Assembly (NCBI RefSeq): GCF_020524085.2
Contig: NZ_CP129016.1
Location: 191,001-255,000, forward strand
Origin: Halobacillus litoralis
GTDB lineage: Bacteria > Bacillota > Bacilli > Bacillales > Halobacillaceae
Reading direction: 5' to 3'
Length of the DNA: 64,000 bases
A program made the translations under genes and the position numbers. This document shows, in pieces, positions 1 through 8,127 of the stretch (its first letter is position 1; every line of letters starts with the position of its first letter). The notes under the pieces are model-generated. The model made no database searches and was not told where the DNA came from. It worked only from the letters and a program-made list of their open reading frames with translations.

Positions 1-35
1 AATGACTCTTCGATAATGGTTTGTTGTCTTTGCAT
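1..35 (-). CDS. 5' end of an unidentified protein (partial, leaves window)
   Basis: Only the first eleven or so codons are inside the window (MQRQQTIIEES). The start is supported by a GGAGG ten bases upstream (46-50) of an ATG at 33-35. It lies downstream of fabI on the same strand. In Bacillus subtilis a spore-coat gene follows fabI, but the residues visible here are too few to claim homology. Function unknown. Confidence 0.45.
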   Translation of the reverse strand, partial: MQRQQTIIEES

Positions 36-133
36 AATCCGATAGCCTCCGTTCTAATGAATTGGTCCTGTGTGGATTTCCTTATCTAAGAGTCCATTCC
101 CCAAACAGAAGCTATAAAACGTTTTCAGCAAAG

Positions 134-158
134 AAAAAAGCCCCCTGCTCGAGGGGAC
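134..158 (-). terminator. Intrinsic terminator of fabI
   Basis: On the minus strand an AGTCCCCT / AGGGGGCT stem with a five-base loop is followed by TTTTTT, starting 8 bases after the fabI stop. Confidence 0.8.
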
Positions 159-165
159 TTCATCA

Positions 166-945
166 TTAACCTAAAATATTGTAACCCGAATCAACATAGA
201 CAATTTCTCCTGTCACTCCGCGTGACAAGTGGCTCATCATGGCAAGCGTCATATCTCCGACTTCTTCCTGCGTCACATTCTTTTTCAGTGGAGCAGTTTC
301 TTCAATTTTGTGTAAAATTTCATTGAAACTTGGGACCCCTTTAGCAGCAAGTGTGCGAACCGCACCAGCCGAAATAGCATTGACTCTGATTTGATTTTTC
401 CCTAAGTCAGAGGCTAAGTAACGGACCGTAGCTTCAAGGGATGCCTTTGCTACCCCCATGACGTTGTAGCCCTCGACCACACGTTCAGCTCCAAGATAAC
501 TCATAGCAATCATCGATCCGCCTTCTGTCATATATGGTTGACTTGCTTTTGCTACTGCAATAAGTGAATAAGCACTTGTATCCTGCGCAAAAGCGAATCC
601 ATCACGGGAAGTTTCGACGAAATCACCTTTCAAATCCTCCGCATGTGCAAAAGCGATGGAATGACAGACCCCATGAATGACTCCGACTTTCTCGCCGATT
701 TCGGCAAAAGCTTGCTGAATACTTTCATCACTGTTTACATCGCATTGAACGATTGCTTTTGCATCCAATCCACCATCAGCAAGCAGCTTCTCGAGTTTTT
801 TATAACTTCTTTCTTTACGATATGTAAAAATAACGTTGGCTCCAGCCTGATAAAGGGATTTAGCTACTCCCCAAGCAAGGCTTCTCTGGTTCGCCACACC
901 CATGACGACGATGTTTTTATCTTTCATTTGTAAAATATCTTCCAT
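166..945 (-). CDS. fabI: Enoyl-[acyl-carrier-protein] reductase (NADH), FabI
   Basis: Catalyses the last reduction of each fatty-acid elongation cycle (trans-2-enoyl-ACP to acyl-ACP) in the cytosol. The 259-residue protein is a short-chain dehydrogenase of the FabI branch: N-terminal dinucleotide fold with GVANQRSLAWGVA, the catalytic Tyr/Lys pair in YNVMGVAKAS, then RVNAISAGAVRTLAAKG and a C-terminal GEIVYVDSGYNILG typical of FabI. Length matches the family (about 258-262). I chose the ATG at 943-945 because GGAGG lies five bases upstream; an in-frame ATG at 960 has no such site. A FabI-type rather than FabL/FabK enzyme implies likely triclosan sensitivity, which is inference from family knowledge. 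Monocistronic by its own terminator. Confidence 0.95.
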   Translation of the reverse strand: MEDILQMKDKNIVVMGVANQRSLAWGVAKSLYQAGANVIFTYRKERSYKKLEKLLADGGLDAKAIVQCDVNSDESIQQAFAEIGEKVGVIHGVCHSIAFAHAEDLKGDFVETSRDGFAFAQDTSAYSLIAVAKASQPYMTEGGSMIAMSYLGAERVVEGYNVMGVAKASLEATVRYLASDLGKNQIRVNAISAGAVRTLAAKGVPSFNEILHKIEETAPLKKNVTQEEVGDMTLAMMSHLSRGVTGEIVYVDSGYNILG

Positions 946-971
946 AGTAACCTCCAACATGTGTTTTCTTA

Positions 972-1001
972 GTTATACCTTATTCCAAAGATGCTTGTCT
1001 A
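972..1001 (-). promoter_or_regulatory. Possible sigma-A promoter of fabI
   Basis: Minus-strand TAGACA and TATAAC separated by 18 bases, 27 bp upstream of the fabI start. The boxes are imperfect and overlap the end of the neighbouring gene; no clear FapR operator was seen. Confidence 0.35.
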
Positions 1002-1670
1002 CTCTTCACCAATTTCCACATGAGAAAACCTCCCACCCAGTGTCTCAAATCGCCTTCCTTGCTGAATCACCAAAGGTCTATGAAATAAGGGCCCACCATA
1101 TACAAATGTGTGAAATTCTCCGTTTTCTCCGCAAGGGTCGATGTCAGGGGACAAGGAATGTAGAAACTTCTGATCATAGAGAGCTCCAGGAATTGTCTCA
1201 TCCAGCTTTTTCGTATCAACAGTAGTGACCACGGCCTGAAACCCCTTCTCAATGACCTCTTCCGCTACCTTATCTGAACCCATGTTCCATAAAGGATAGA
1301 CGCCCGCCATTTCATTCTTCCACAGTAATTCGTCACGAAACGCCCGTATATCTGCAAGGAAGAGATCAGCGTAAACCACTTTGCTGATTTTTCTTTCCCT
1401 GAATCCTTGTAACATCCTTTTCATTACCTTGTTATAAACGTGATTTGAAGCACTTTCCGGAACGGGGACGATTTCAAGAGGTAGTCCGAGTGCCTCCGCC
1501 TGTTTCATCAGCAGATTCTCACTGACTTCATGGACAGGCAGACGGAAAGATTGCTCAGAGATGGTTGAAAAAAGACCCTCGACCTCATAGTTCTCATCAT
1601 CTATCACCTTTTGCAAGGCAAGGACCGAATCCTTGCCACCGCTCCAAGAGACGATCACTTTTTCAGGCAT
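999..1670 (-). CDS. Diphthine-ammonia-ligase-like PP-loop ATPase (DUF71/COG2102)
   Basis: The N terminus carries the adenylating PP-loop motif VSWSGGKDS (residues 7-15), and the length of 223 aa and the GGPLF segment near the C terminus fit the DUF71 / Dph6-like family. Eukaryotic and archaeal members amidate diphthine on EF-2; bacteria lack diphthamide, so the substrate here is unknown. Bacterial members are presumed to adenylate a carboxylate and form an amide. A GGAAG ribosome binding site precedes the ATG. It is the last gene of a minus-strand run with a GNAT acetyltransferase (17-bp gap) and a C45 acyltransferase-like protein, suggesting a shared amide-forming or amide-breaking pathway (inference). 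Confidence 0.8.
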   Translation of the reverse strand: MPEKVIVSWSGGKDSVLALQKVIDDENYEVEGLFSTISEQSFRLPVHEVSENLLMKQAEALGLPLEIVPVPESASNHVYNKVMKRMLQGFRERKISKVVYADLFLADIRAFRDELLWKNEMAGVYPLWNMGSDKVAEEVIEKGFQAVVTTVDTKKLDETIPGALYDQKFLHSLSPDIDPCGENGEFHTFVYGGPLFHRPLVIQQGRRFETLGGRFSHVEIGEE

Positions 1671-1687
1671 CTTCCCATCACTTCCTT

Positions 1688-2200
1688 TTAAGAATGTAAA
1701 TGCAGCGCCATATGGATCAGGTTATCACTTCTGCCGTTCTTTCGAATGTAATCTTGAAAACATCCTTCCTTTTGAAAGCCGAGGGACTTATAAAGGTGGA
1801 TGGCTCTTGCATTGGATTCCAATACATTCAACCGGATGATGTCAATTCCATCGGTTTGCCTACATCGTGCCGTCAAGGCCGTCACGAGTTTTCTTCCGAC
1901 CCCCATGTTCCTTACGTCCCTTTTCACACTAACACCAAAAGTGCCCTGATGTCTTGTGGAAGAAAGAGCTCCCAAATCAAAGTTTAAAAAGCCTACAACA
2001 TCACCGTCCATTTCGGCGACCAGAAAAAACTCAGGTTCTTCGTATCGGGTGATCCATGCTTTTTCTTTTTCGAGAGAATCATGGAACTCAGAAAGGTGTT
2101 TCAATCCATAACCTTCAGATAATATTTCCTTAGCAATCGCCATGGTATGAGCCGCGTCTTCTGGTTTCCCCTTACGAATGACACATCGCGTCGCGGTCAT
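1688..2200 (-). CDS. GNAT-family N-acetyltransferase
   Basis: A 170-residue single-domain acetyltransferase that would use acetyl-CoA to modify an amine. The acetyl-CoA binding motif A is visible as VKRDVRNMGVGRKLVTAL (about residues 85-103), followed by the LNVLESNARAIHLYKSLGF motif B. The start is the ATG at 2198-2200, whose ATGA overlaps the stop of the upstream C45-family gene and lies behind GGAG inside that gene, so the two are translationally coupled. Acceptor substrate unknown; the coupling suggests that it acts in the same pathway as the neighbouring acyltransferase-like protein. Confidence 0.85.
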   Translation of the reverse strand: MTATRCVIRKGKPEDAAHTMAIAKEILSEGYGLKHLSEFHDSLEKEKAWITRYEEPEFFLVAEMDGDVVGFLNFDLGALSSTRHQGTFGVSVKRDVRNMGVGRKLVTALTARCRQTDGIDIIRLNVLESNARAIHLYKSLGFQKEGCFQDYIRKNGRSDNLIHMALHLHS

Positions 2201-3264
2201 TTCTTCCCACTCCAATAGGCGCCGTCCTCCATGTGAGCAAAAGGGATATCGGTATCTACTTCTCCACTCACCTTTTCTTCTTCAAGGTCCTCTCCATCTA
2301 ACCATCGGGAGAACTCAAATTCCACCGGTTCTCGATCCCCACCTAAAGCAAACCAGGCTTTGTTTTCTTTTGGTAAGTATCCAGACGTGTGAATGGTTCC
2401 AGCCCAATTGCTGTACAACTTAGAAAACACGCCACGATCGGTATCATTCATTAACCGGAAGGCATCATATGCACCTTTGATACTTTCACGATTCGATTGA
2501 ATGGCATCCAGACGCTTCATAGAATCTACAAGGTGATTACGATTTTCCTTTTTCATAATTTCAAAATGGTTCGTACAAACGTCCGCCTCTCTTACCTCTA
2601 CGCCCCGTGGAGAAGCCTCCACTACATAGGTCGCATTGCTTTTATCGAATACTGTGTAACTGAATGAATGGCGATGAGGGATCTCGCGCAGCATTTGGAC
2701 AGCTTCCGTTACGTTTGCGCAAGACTCAAGCACAAGACGTCCAATCATACAGCAGATAAATCCATCCCCAGGACGTTTGCGGTGCATGAAGTTATAGCCC
2801 ATCACAAGACCTTTTTCATTCATTCCATCCATACGTCCAGTGATCCGCTGCGTTGGTCCTATAATGCTGTATCCCTGGTCAGTCGGTTGAAAAAGACTAT
2901 ACCTTCCCTCATATGTCTTCGGCATGTAATCATAATTCCTAATGAAATAGCCGTCTCCGGTCATAATCGAACATCCACTCCGTTTATAGTCGATGCGATA
3001 TCCACCGAATTCCATCATCACCTTCTCCATCGGCCATTCCAGCGCATCCCTCAATCCCAAAAGCTCATCCCAGACGCCCGGAGCAAAACGCGAGATCGCT
3101 TCCTTCACTTCCTGTTCTTCTACAACAAAACGTGGCTTCCTCACCCGCCATTGTTTTTCTCTATTCTTAACTGTCCACGAATCTTCCAGCAGTTTCCCTT
3201 GATAAAATCCAAAATCATAATGCGTGCCTCTAAATTGCAAAAGATCGCTATGTATTTTTTTCAT
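2197..3264 (-). CDS. C45-family autoproteolytic acyltransferase/hydrolase
   Basis: A 355-residue protein of the acyl-CoA:6-aminopenicillanate acyltransferase-like group (peptidase family C45, Ntn-hydrolase fold). The predicted nucleophile is Cys98 in RSGCSIMTG, followed by the RNYDY segment and the NEKGLVMGYNF segment typical of these proteins. In characterised relatives the precursor cleaves itself before this Cys and then transfers or hydrolyses acyl groups on amines. Start chosen at the ATG at 3262-3264 behind AAAGGAA; an in-frame ATG at 3312 is poorly placed. First gene of a three-gene unit (C45, GNAT, PP-loop ATPase). Substrate unknown; penicillin itself is unlikely. Confidence 0.8.
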   Translation of the reverse strand: MKKIHSDLLQFRGTHYDFGFYQGKLLEDSWTVKNREKQWRVRKPRFVVEEQEVKEAISRFAPGVWDELLGLRDALEWPMEKVMMEFGGYRIDYKRSGCSIMTGDGYFIRNYDYMPKTYEGRYSLFQPTDQGYSIIGPTQRITGRMDGMNEKGLVMGYNFMHRKRPGDGFICCMIGRLVLESCANVTEAVQMLREIPHRHSFSYTVFDKSNATYVVEASPRGVEVREADVCTNHFEIMKKENRNHLVDSMKRLDAIQSNRESIKGAYDAFRLMNDTDRGVFSKLYSNWAGTIHTSGYLPKENKAWFALGGDREPVEFEFSRWLDGEDLEEEKVSGEVDTDIPFAHMEDGAYWSGKK

Positions 3265-3344
3265 CGTCGTTTCCTTTCTAACCATTTCTGCCTTCAATGT
3301 ACCAGATTCCACTTCAAAAATGAACTATCCCTTACTGTTATTCA

Positions 3345-3541
3345 ACATAATGGCAGGATTGTTGCAGATTACGTTTCAAGGTGTTTTCAGGATTCGTTTC
3401 CCTAGTTAAGCACCAGGGGTGGCTGGGAAGCTACTCGCTTTCCTGCTGGGGAGTGCCGATCTTCCTCAGGCGCTCTGAAGCACTATGGGATCTCACCTGT
3501 CTCCTTCTCCCACGGGAGTCTCGCAGCTTCCCAACCACCCC
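3345..3541. repeat. Composite dispersed repeat, left half (inverted relative to 55690-55885)
   Basis: A palindrome-rich block with the core GGGGTGGCTGGGAAGC ... GCTTCCCAACCACCCC (3415-3541), preceded by ATGGCAGGATT. The same order of motifs occurs on the opposite strand at 55700-55885. Purine-rich cores of this kind (AAAGCGAGT, GAGACTCC, GAGGAAG) are known as non-coding repeats in many Bacillaceae genomes. Confidence 0.75.
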
Positions 3542-3694
3542 ATTCAATGTATGAGAGAAACGAACCTCTTCACTGTGGGAGGGGGATTCCCACTAATCTG
3601 GTGTTAAGCATAAAGCGCTCTATACCAAGTTTTCTGCATGCAGAATAGGACCCCTAGGAGTTCATTTCCTTCCAATTACCATTTGCATATAAGC
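3542..3694. other. Spacer between the two halves of the composite repeat
   Basis: No gene, terminator or promoter recognised. The first part (ATGTATGAGAGAAACGAAC) matches the spacer of the copy near 55.67 kb; the remainder is absent from that copy. Confidence 0.5.
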
Positions 3695-3893
3695 CGCTTA
3701 TTCCAGAAGTGGTTTCGAGAAACTTCTATGGCAAAGGGGCGGAGGGGGATGGCGAGACTCCTGCGGGAAAAGAGTGCTTGGTGAGACCCCGCAAGGCGTA
3801 AGCCTGAGGAGGCTCACCGCGCTCCCGCGGAAAGCGAGTCACCCCCCGCAGCCCCAACCCACCGCACAAAAATCTCGAAACTGAGTCTCCAAC
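3695..3893. repeat. Composite dispersed repeat, right half (inverted relative to 55430-55630)
   Basis: Starts with TTATTCCAGAAGTGGTTTCG, continues through a GC-rich core (GGGGCGGAGG ... GAGACTCCTGCGGGAAAAG ... GAGGAGGCTCACCG ... GCGGAAAGCGAGTC ... GCAGCCCC) and ends with ATCTCGAAACTGAGTCTCCA. All these blocks recur in reverse order and orientation at 55430-55630. Confidence 0.8.
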
Positions 3894-4052
3894 AAACGGG
3901 ACCTTATGTGAAAGAATTTGTTAAGGATGTTTACATTTAGACTTTTAAATATTTACGGATAGGGAATCGAATAATAAGGAAAGATGAGAGAATTTGCTCA
4001 ATCATTCTAGTTTTTCAGCAGTAATTTTGGTACTCTAAAGGTTGTAGCAATC

Positions 4053-4066
4053 AGAAAGCGTTTTCG
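4053..4066 (+). promoter_or_regulatory. Putative CcpA cre site upstream of the YutJ-like gene
   Basis: AGAAAGCGTTTTCG is a near-symmetric catabolite responsive element (consensus TGNAANCGNNNNCA), 35 bp before the start codon, where CcpA binding would block transcription. Confidence 0.5.
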
Positions 4067-4100
4067 AAAAGGGGATTAAGGAAAAGGTGGTGGAACAAAG

Positions 4101-5159
4101 ATGAAAGAGGTCGTTATTTTAGGGGGCGGCTATGGCGGTATGAACACTTTACACGGGTTGCTCGATCAAATCCCGGAAGATGTACATATCACTGTCGTCG
4201 ACAGGAATCCTTACCATTCATTAAAAACTGAATTTTACACCATAGCAGCAGGAACGGAGTCCGACCGTCATGCGCGCGTTGATTTTCCAGAACACGAGCA
4301 AGTCACTTATGTCTTCGATGAGGTGGAGAAAATTGACACAGAAAATGAGGCCATCATCATCAAAGGCGGGGAAAAAAGCCTTCCCTACGATTATTTATTA
4401 ATTGGTCTTGGCTGTGAAGATAACTACCACGGAATTGAAGGAGCACGAGAATTCACCGAAAGTGTGCAGACGTTCTCAAAAGCAAGGAGTGCAGGCTTTG
4501 CCATCAACAACCTCGGTGCCTACGGAAAGGTGACCGTAGTCGGAGCTGGACTAAGCGGGATCGAAGTCGCTTCAGAAGTCCGGGAAAGCAGACCAGATTT
4601 GAACATTCGCTTGTTGGACCGAGGAGACACGGTATTGAAGGCTTTCGATTCCAAAATTCAAGATTATGTAGAGAAGTGGTTTAAGGATAATGAAGTGGAA
4701 GTGATCCACGGAGCAAACGTAGAGTACGTCGAGAAAGATGGCGTCTGCAACAATGGTGTCTGTTATTTAAACGACGTGACTGTATGGACCGCAGGTGTCC
4801 GACCGAACTTCCTTGTCAGAGAGCTTCCTTTTGAAAAGGATGACCAGGAAAAAGTTATCGTCAATGATTTTTATCAAGTGCCGACACATCAAAATGTCTA
4901 CGTTGTAGGTGATTGTGCATCCTCTGAACACTCACCGAGTGCACAGCTTGCCGGACAGCAAGGAGAAAAGGTAGCCGATGTACTTAATGCCGTGCTAAGA
5001 AACCGTGTACCTGAACGTCCATCTGAGGTTAAACTAAAAGGTGCTCTCGGCTCTCTTGGGAAAAATGACGGATTTGGTAACATGCTTCAAAAACCGATGA
5101 CAGGTGTTCTTCCTCGTCTCGCTAAATCAGGAGTTCTCTGGTTAAGCAAACGCCACTAA
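4101..5159 (+). CDS. YutJ-like NADH dehydrogenase-type flavoprotein
   Basis: A 352-residue two-dinucleotide-binding-domain oxidoreductase related to type II NADH dehydrogenases, closest in architecture to B. subtilis YutJ. The FAD-binding motif GGGYGG (residues 8-13) is at the N terminus, a second GxGxxG-like motif VVGAGLSGIEVA near residue 150 binds NAD(P)H, and VYVVGDCAS near residue 270 is the C-terminal FAD motif. It lacks the long C-terminal amphipathic region of many NDH-2 enzymes, so its membrane attachment and quinone acceptor are uncertain. AAGGTGG precedes the ATG. Monocistronic, with a putative cre site upstream and a bidirectional terminator downstream. Confidence 0.85.
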   Translation: MKEVVILGGGYGGMNTLHGLLDQIPEDVHITVVDRNPYHSLKTEFYTIAAGTESDRHARVDFPEHEQVTYVFDEVEKIDTENEAIIIKGGEKSLPYDYLLIGLGCEDNYHGIEGAREFTESVQTFSKARSAGFAINNLGAYGKVTVVGAGLSGIEVASEVRESRPDLNIRLLDRGDTVLKAFDSKIQDYVEKWFKDNEVEVIHGANVEYVEKDGVCNNGVCYLNDVTVWTAGVRPNFLVRELPFEKDDQEKVIVNDFYQVPTHQNVYVVGDCASSEHSPSAQLAGQQGEKVADVLNAVLRNRVPERPSEVKLKGALGSLGKNDGFGNMLQKPMTGVLPRLAKSGVLWLSKRH

Positions 5160-5194
5160 AAAAGATCGATCACATGAATGTGATCGATCTTTTT
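5160..5194. terminator. Bidirectional terminator
   Basis: A perfect 16-bp inverted repeat (AAAAGATCGATCACAT, two-base loop) flanked by T runs on both strands separates two convergent genes, ending transcription from each side. Confidence 0.9.
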
Positions 5195-5195
5195 G

Positions 5196-6140
5196 TTAAA
5201 CGAGCGACTTTTGTAAAAGGCTCCCAAGGTACTTTGCCAGCTCAAGCATACCATAAGTTCCAGCTTTAGCTTCAGCATCAGAATTGTAGTTTGTATTCGT
5301 GTTAACATCATATGTGTAGAAACGACCTTCTTTATCCTGAATAGCTTCAATTCCAGCTACGTCGATCTTGTTTTCCGCTAAGAACTTTTCATAATCATCA
5401 ACGATGGATGGACGATAATTTTCAAGAACTTCAAACTTCGCTTTTGGTGTTCGGGGTTCTGCATCCGTCGGGCAATACAAATCTTCAATCGAGCACGCAT
5501 CTGCAGGGCACAGTTCAAAACCTTCAGAAGTATCGACCTTCACCCCATATACAAATTTTCCGCCTACAAATTCGTGACGAACAATATAGGGCTCTGGAGC
5601 TTCAATATATTGTTGAATCAATGTCACCCCATCAACCGGCTCCTCAAAAGATTCACTGTACAAGTATTCACGCAACGCTTCCGTAGAATGGAAAAGCTGA
5701 ACTCCCTGCCCTTTTCCAGCACGATTGTGTTTCGTTATGAACGATTCCATGTCCAACTGCCGCGCAGCATCGAGGATATTCTCTTTCCCTACAGCCGTAA
5801 TTGTTTTCGGTGTACGAATGTCCGCTTGGTTTAGTGCCATATATTGATTGACCTTACTAACTTCAAGCCTTAAAGCGCGGCTGCCATTGACAATGGTGCG
5901 GTCATGGCGTTCAAGCCAGGCAAGGACAGCTTCAGTAAACTCAGGTGCATAACGGTGATTCCTTGTATGAGAAGATGCACTGATACGGTTGTAAAAAATC
6001 CCTTCCGGTGGCTCGCTTGTCAAATCAAGCGTTCCCTGATCTAAATGCCAGAGCTCATATGGAAGATCGAGCTCTTCTAAACGCTCCGTTAAATGATCGG
6101 TCCATTCATCGTTCTCATGGAGAATATAAATTTTGCTCAT
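5196..6140 (-). CDS. ATP-grasp (RimK-like) carboxylate-amine ligase
   Basis: A 314-residue cytosolic protein resembling RimK-type ATP-grasp enzymes. Visible are ESFITKHNRAGKGQGVQLF (about 131-150), which fits the ATP-binding Lys and glycine-rich loop, EPYIVRHEFVGGKFVYGV, and the C-terminal AGIEAIQDKEGRFYTYDVNTNTNYN that supplies the Mg-binding Glu/Asp/Asn. Such enzymes join a carboxylate to an amine via acyl phosphate; the substrates cannot be told from sequence. AAAGGAG lies upstream of the ATG. It stands alone between two terminators, with no partner gene that names a pathway. Confidence 0.75.
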   Translation of the reverse strand: MSKIYILHENDEWTDHLTERLEELDLPYELWHLDQGTLDLTSEPPEGIFYNRISASSHTRNHRYAPEFTEAVLAWLERHDRTIVNGSRALRLEVSKVNQYMALNQADIRTPKTITAVGKENILDAARQLDMESFITKHNRAGKGQGVQLFHSTEALREYLYSESFEEPVDGVTLIQQYIEAPEPYIVRHEFVGGKFVYGVKVDTSEGFELCPADACSIEDLYCPTDAEPRTPKAKFEVLENYRPSIVDDYEKFLAENKIDVAGIEAIQDKEGRFYTYDVNTNTNYNSDAEAKAGTYGMLELAKYLGSLLQKSLV

Positions 6141-6251
6141 CGAACCGACTCCTTTCCATTACTTCTTGTTACATATCATATCATAAAAAACCGATAAGGT
6201 TACTAGGAATAAGCTCATTACAAAGAAATACCAACTTCCACTAACGCTCCC

Positions 6252-6352
6252 TATTTTTGAAGACTCAGTTTCAAGACTTTTGTTGAGTGGTCCTTACGCC
6301 CAACTAGCAACGAACCCCGGAAACATCTCGAAACTGAGTCTCCAACAATCCT
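6252..6352. repeat. Minimal derivative of the composite repeat (two ends joined)
   Basis: ACGCTCCCT and GAAGACTCAGTTTCAAGA at the left and GCAACGAACCCCGG plus CATCTCGAAACTGAGTCTCCA at the right. These are the outer ends seen at 55430 and 55840-55885, but here separated by only about 50 bp, without the GC-rich cores. The outer arms are inverted repeats of each other. Confidence 0.65.
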
Positions 6353-6381
6353 GCCATATCTTTAATAAGATGGAAAGGAAT

Positions 6382-6414
6382 AAAAGCCGCTTGGCCTGGG
6401 GCTAAGCGGCTTTT
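6382..6414 (-). terminator. Terminator downstream of cstA
   Basis: AAAAGCCGCTT / AAGCGGCTTTT stem immediately after the cstA stop, followed by weak T content on the minus strand. Confidence 0.75.
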
Positions 6415-6417
6415 AGA

Positions 6418-7863
6418 TTATCCTGCTTTTGAAGTAACGATGGTATCTTCTTTTCTCACTTTCTGTTTAATTACCTGCCATACAAACCATGTAGCAACGA
6501 CAAGCCAGATGACCGATCCTAAGATCATAGAAGTGGAATACTCCAAACCAAACCCTTCAGGGGCGTAGAAAATATAGGAGCTTACTACAGCTGTCATGAA
6601 CAGGGCGGGAACACTGCAGATCCAGTGGAACTTGTGATTTTTCAACAAATACATAGCCCCTGTCCAAAGCATCACTGTCGCAACGACCTGGTTGGACCAA
6701 CCCACATATCTCCAAAGAAAACTGTAATCCATTTGTGTTAATAGAAACGTTGGAATCGCAACCGGAACCGCGAATAGCAACGGTGTCCATTTTCCTTGGA
6801 AGTCCTTTTTACTGACCTGACGAGCAAAATCCACAAGCATCATACGTGAAGAACGCAGCGCGGTATCTCCCGTAGTGATTGGCAGGATAATGACACCAAG
6901 AACGGCAAGAATCCCCCCTAGCGTACCAAGGGTGGTACTGCTGATTTCGTTAACGACTCCGGCAGGTCCTCCCTCTGCTAGTGCCGTTTGCAGACCTCCT
7001 GTATTACCGAAGAAAGTCATACCGGCAGCGGCCCAGATTAAGGCAATAATTCCTTCAGCAATCATGGCACCATAGAACACTTTTCTTCCTTCACTCTCTT
7101 TTTTCAGCGTTCGAGCGAGAATTGGACTTTGCGTACTGTGGAAGCCAGATATAGCTCCACATGAAATTGTCACCATCAGCATCGGCCAGATAGGCAGTTC
7201 ATCCGGATGGAGATTGCTTACCGTCAAATTAGGAATCGGGTGATCAAAGAAGAACATCCCTACCCCTATAGAGACCGCCATGAAAATTAAGATGGCCCCG
7301 AAAAACGGGTACACTTTTCCAATGATTTTGTTGATCGGCAGAAGAGTTGCAATAAGAAAATATGAAAAAATGATTACAACAGATGTGAAAAACCCTAGCG
7401 GTGTGATTTCTGCCATCAATTGAGCTGGGCCGGCAGTAAAGGCTGCGGCTACTAAGATCATAAGGCCTATAGATAAAAGATTGATCACCGACCTGGCAGG
7501 ACGGCCTAAGTATTTCCCTACGAGTGTCGGGTATTGAGCTCCGTCATGACGAAGGGAAAGCATCCCTGAAAAGTAATCATGAACAGCTCCAGCAAATATG
7601 GAGCCAATTACGATCCAGATAAATGCCACGGGACCGTATAACGCTCCCATCACAGCACCGAATATAGGTCCGAGCCCAGCGATATTTAATAGCTGGATAA
7701 GACTCGCTTTCCACCAGCTCATCGGCACATAGTCAAAGCCATCGTTCTTTTCATATGCAGGTGTATTTTTTTGTTCATTGATCCCGAAAATTCGTTCAAC
7801 CACCTTTGCATAAAAAAGATATCCGACGACAAGTAAAACAATAGATGCGATAAATGTGATCAT
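6418..7863 (-). CDS. cstA: CstA-family carbon starvation / pyruvate or peptide transporter
   Basis: A 481-residue polytopic membrane protein of the CstA family, which takes up peptides or pyruvate when preferred carbon runs out. The sequence opens with a membrane segment and the FYAKVVERIFG signature, then contains PMSWWKASLIQLLNIAGLGPIFGAVMG-like CstA core residues and a C-terminal five-segment region ending in the cytosol. It is of the shorter CstA type. I place the start at the ATG 7861-7863 because AAAGGAGG lies seven bases upstream; the longer open frame to 7932 has no ribosome site. A possible cre site lies about 110 bp upstream, consistent with the catabolite control known for this family. 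Confidence 0.9.
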   Translation of the reverse strand: MITFIASIVLLVVGYLFYAKVVERIFGINEQKNTPAYEKNDGFDYVPMSWWKASLIQLLNIAGLGPIFGAVMGALYGPVAFIWIVIGSIFAGAVHDYFSGMLSLRHDGAQYPTLVGKYLGRPARSVINLLSIGLMILVAAAFTAGPAQLMAEITPLGFFTSVVIIFSYFLIATLLPINKIIGKVYPFFGAILIFMAVSIGVGMFFFDHPIPNLTVSNLHPDELPIWPMLMVTISCGAISGFHSTQSPILARTLKKESEGRKVFYGAMIAEGIIALIWAAAGMTFFGNTGGLQTALAEGGPAGVVNEISSTTLGTLGGILAVLGVIILPITTGDTALRSSRMMLVDFARQVSKKDFQGKWTPLLFAVPVAIPTFLLTQMDYSFLWRYVGWSNQVVATVMLWTGAMYLLKNHKFHWICSVPALFMTAVVSSYIFYAPEGFGLEYSTSMILGSVIWLVVATWFVWQVIKQKVRKEDTIVTSKAG

Positions 7864-7972
7864 CGCTGAGCCTCCTTTCAAAATTGAATGTAAGAAGTAT
7901 TCTAGCGATGATTTTGTCGAATCACAACCCATTTTCTGAATATTTATATTTTTATCTTTTTTTTCTTAAAAA

Positions 7973-7986
7973 TAAAGCGCTCCCAA
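7973..7986 (-). promoter_or_regulatory. Weak cre-like site upstream of cstA
   Basis: Minus-strand TGGGAGCGCTTTAT has the AGCGCTTT core of a catabolite responsive element but diverges at the outer positions. Confidence 0.3.
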
Positions 7987-8076
7987 GAATATTCCCCATA
8001 GTTTTCGCCCTCCATCGTTAATATAAAATCTCATACCCTTCCAGAAGATAAGGGAATGTCATTAAAAAAATTGAAC

Positions 8077-8109
8077 ATAAAAAACCTCCTGCGAAATTCG
8101 CAGGAGGTT
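8077..8109 (-). terminator. Terminator of the Spo0E-like gene
   Basis: A 13-bp perfect stem (AACCTCCTGCGAA) with a one-base loop followed by TTTTTT on the minus strand. It could end the Spo0E-like transcript before cstA. Confidence 0.75.
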
Positions 8110-8127
8110 CATGTTTGTTATGTAACC

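Noticed and set aside
3415..3856. Intrinsic terminators or small RNA genes
   Set aside because: The stems are long and imperfect without T runs, and they recur as part of a dispersed repeat.
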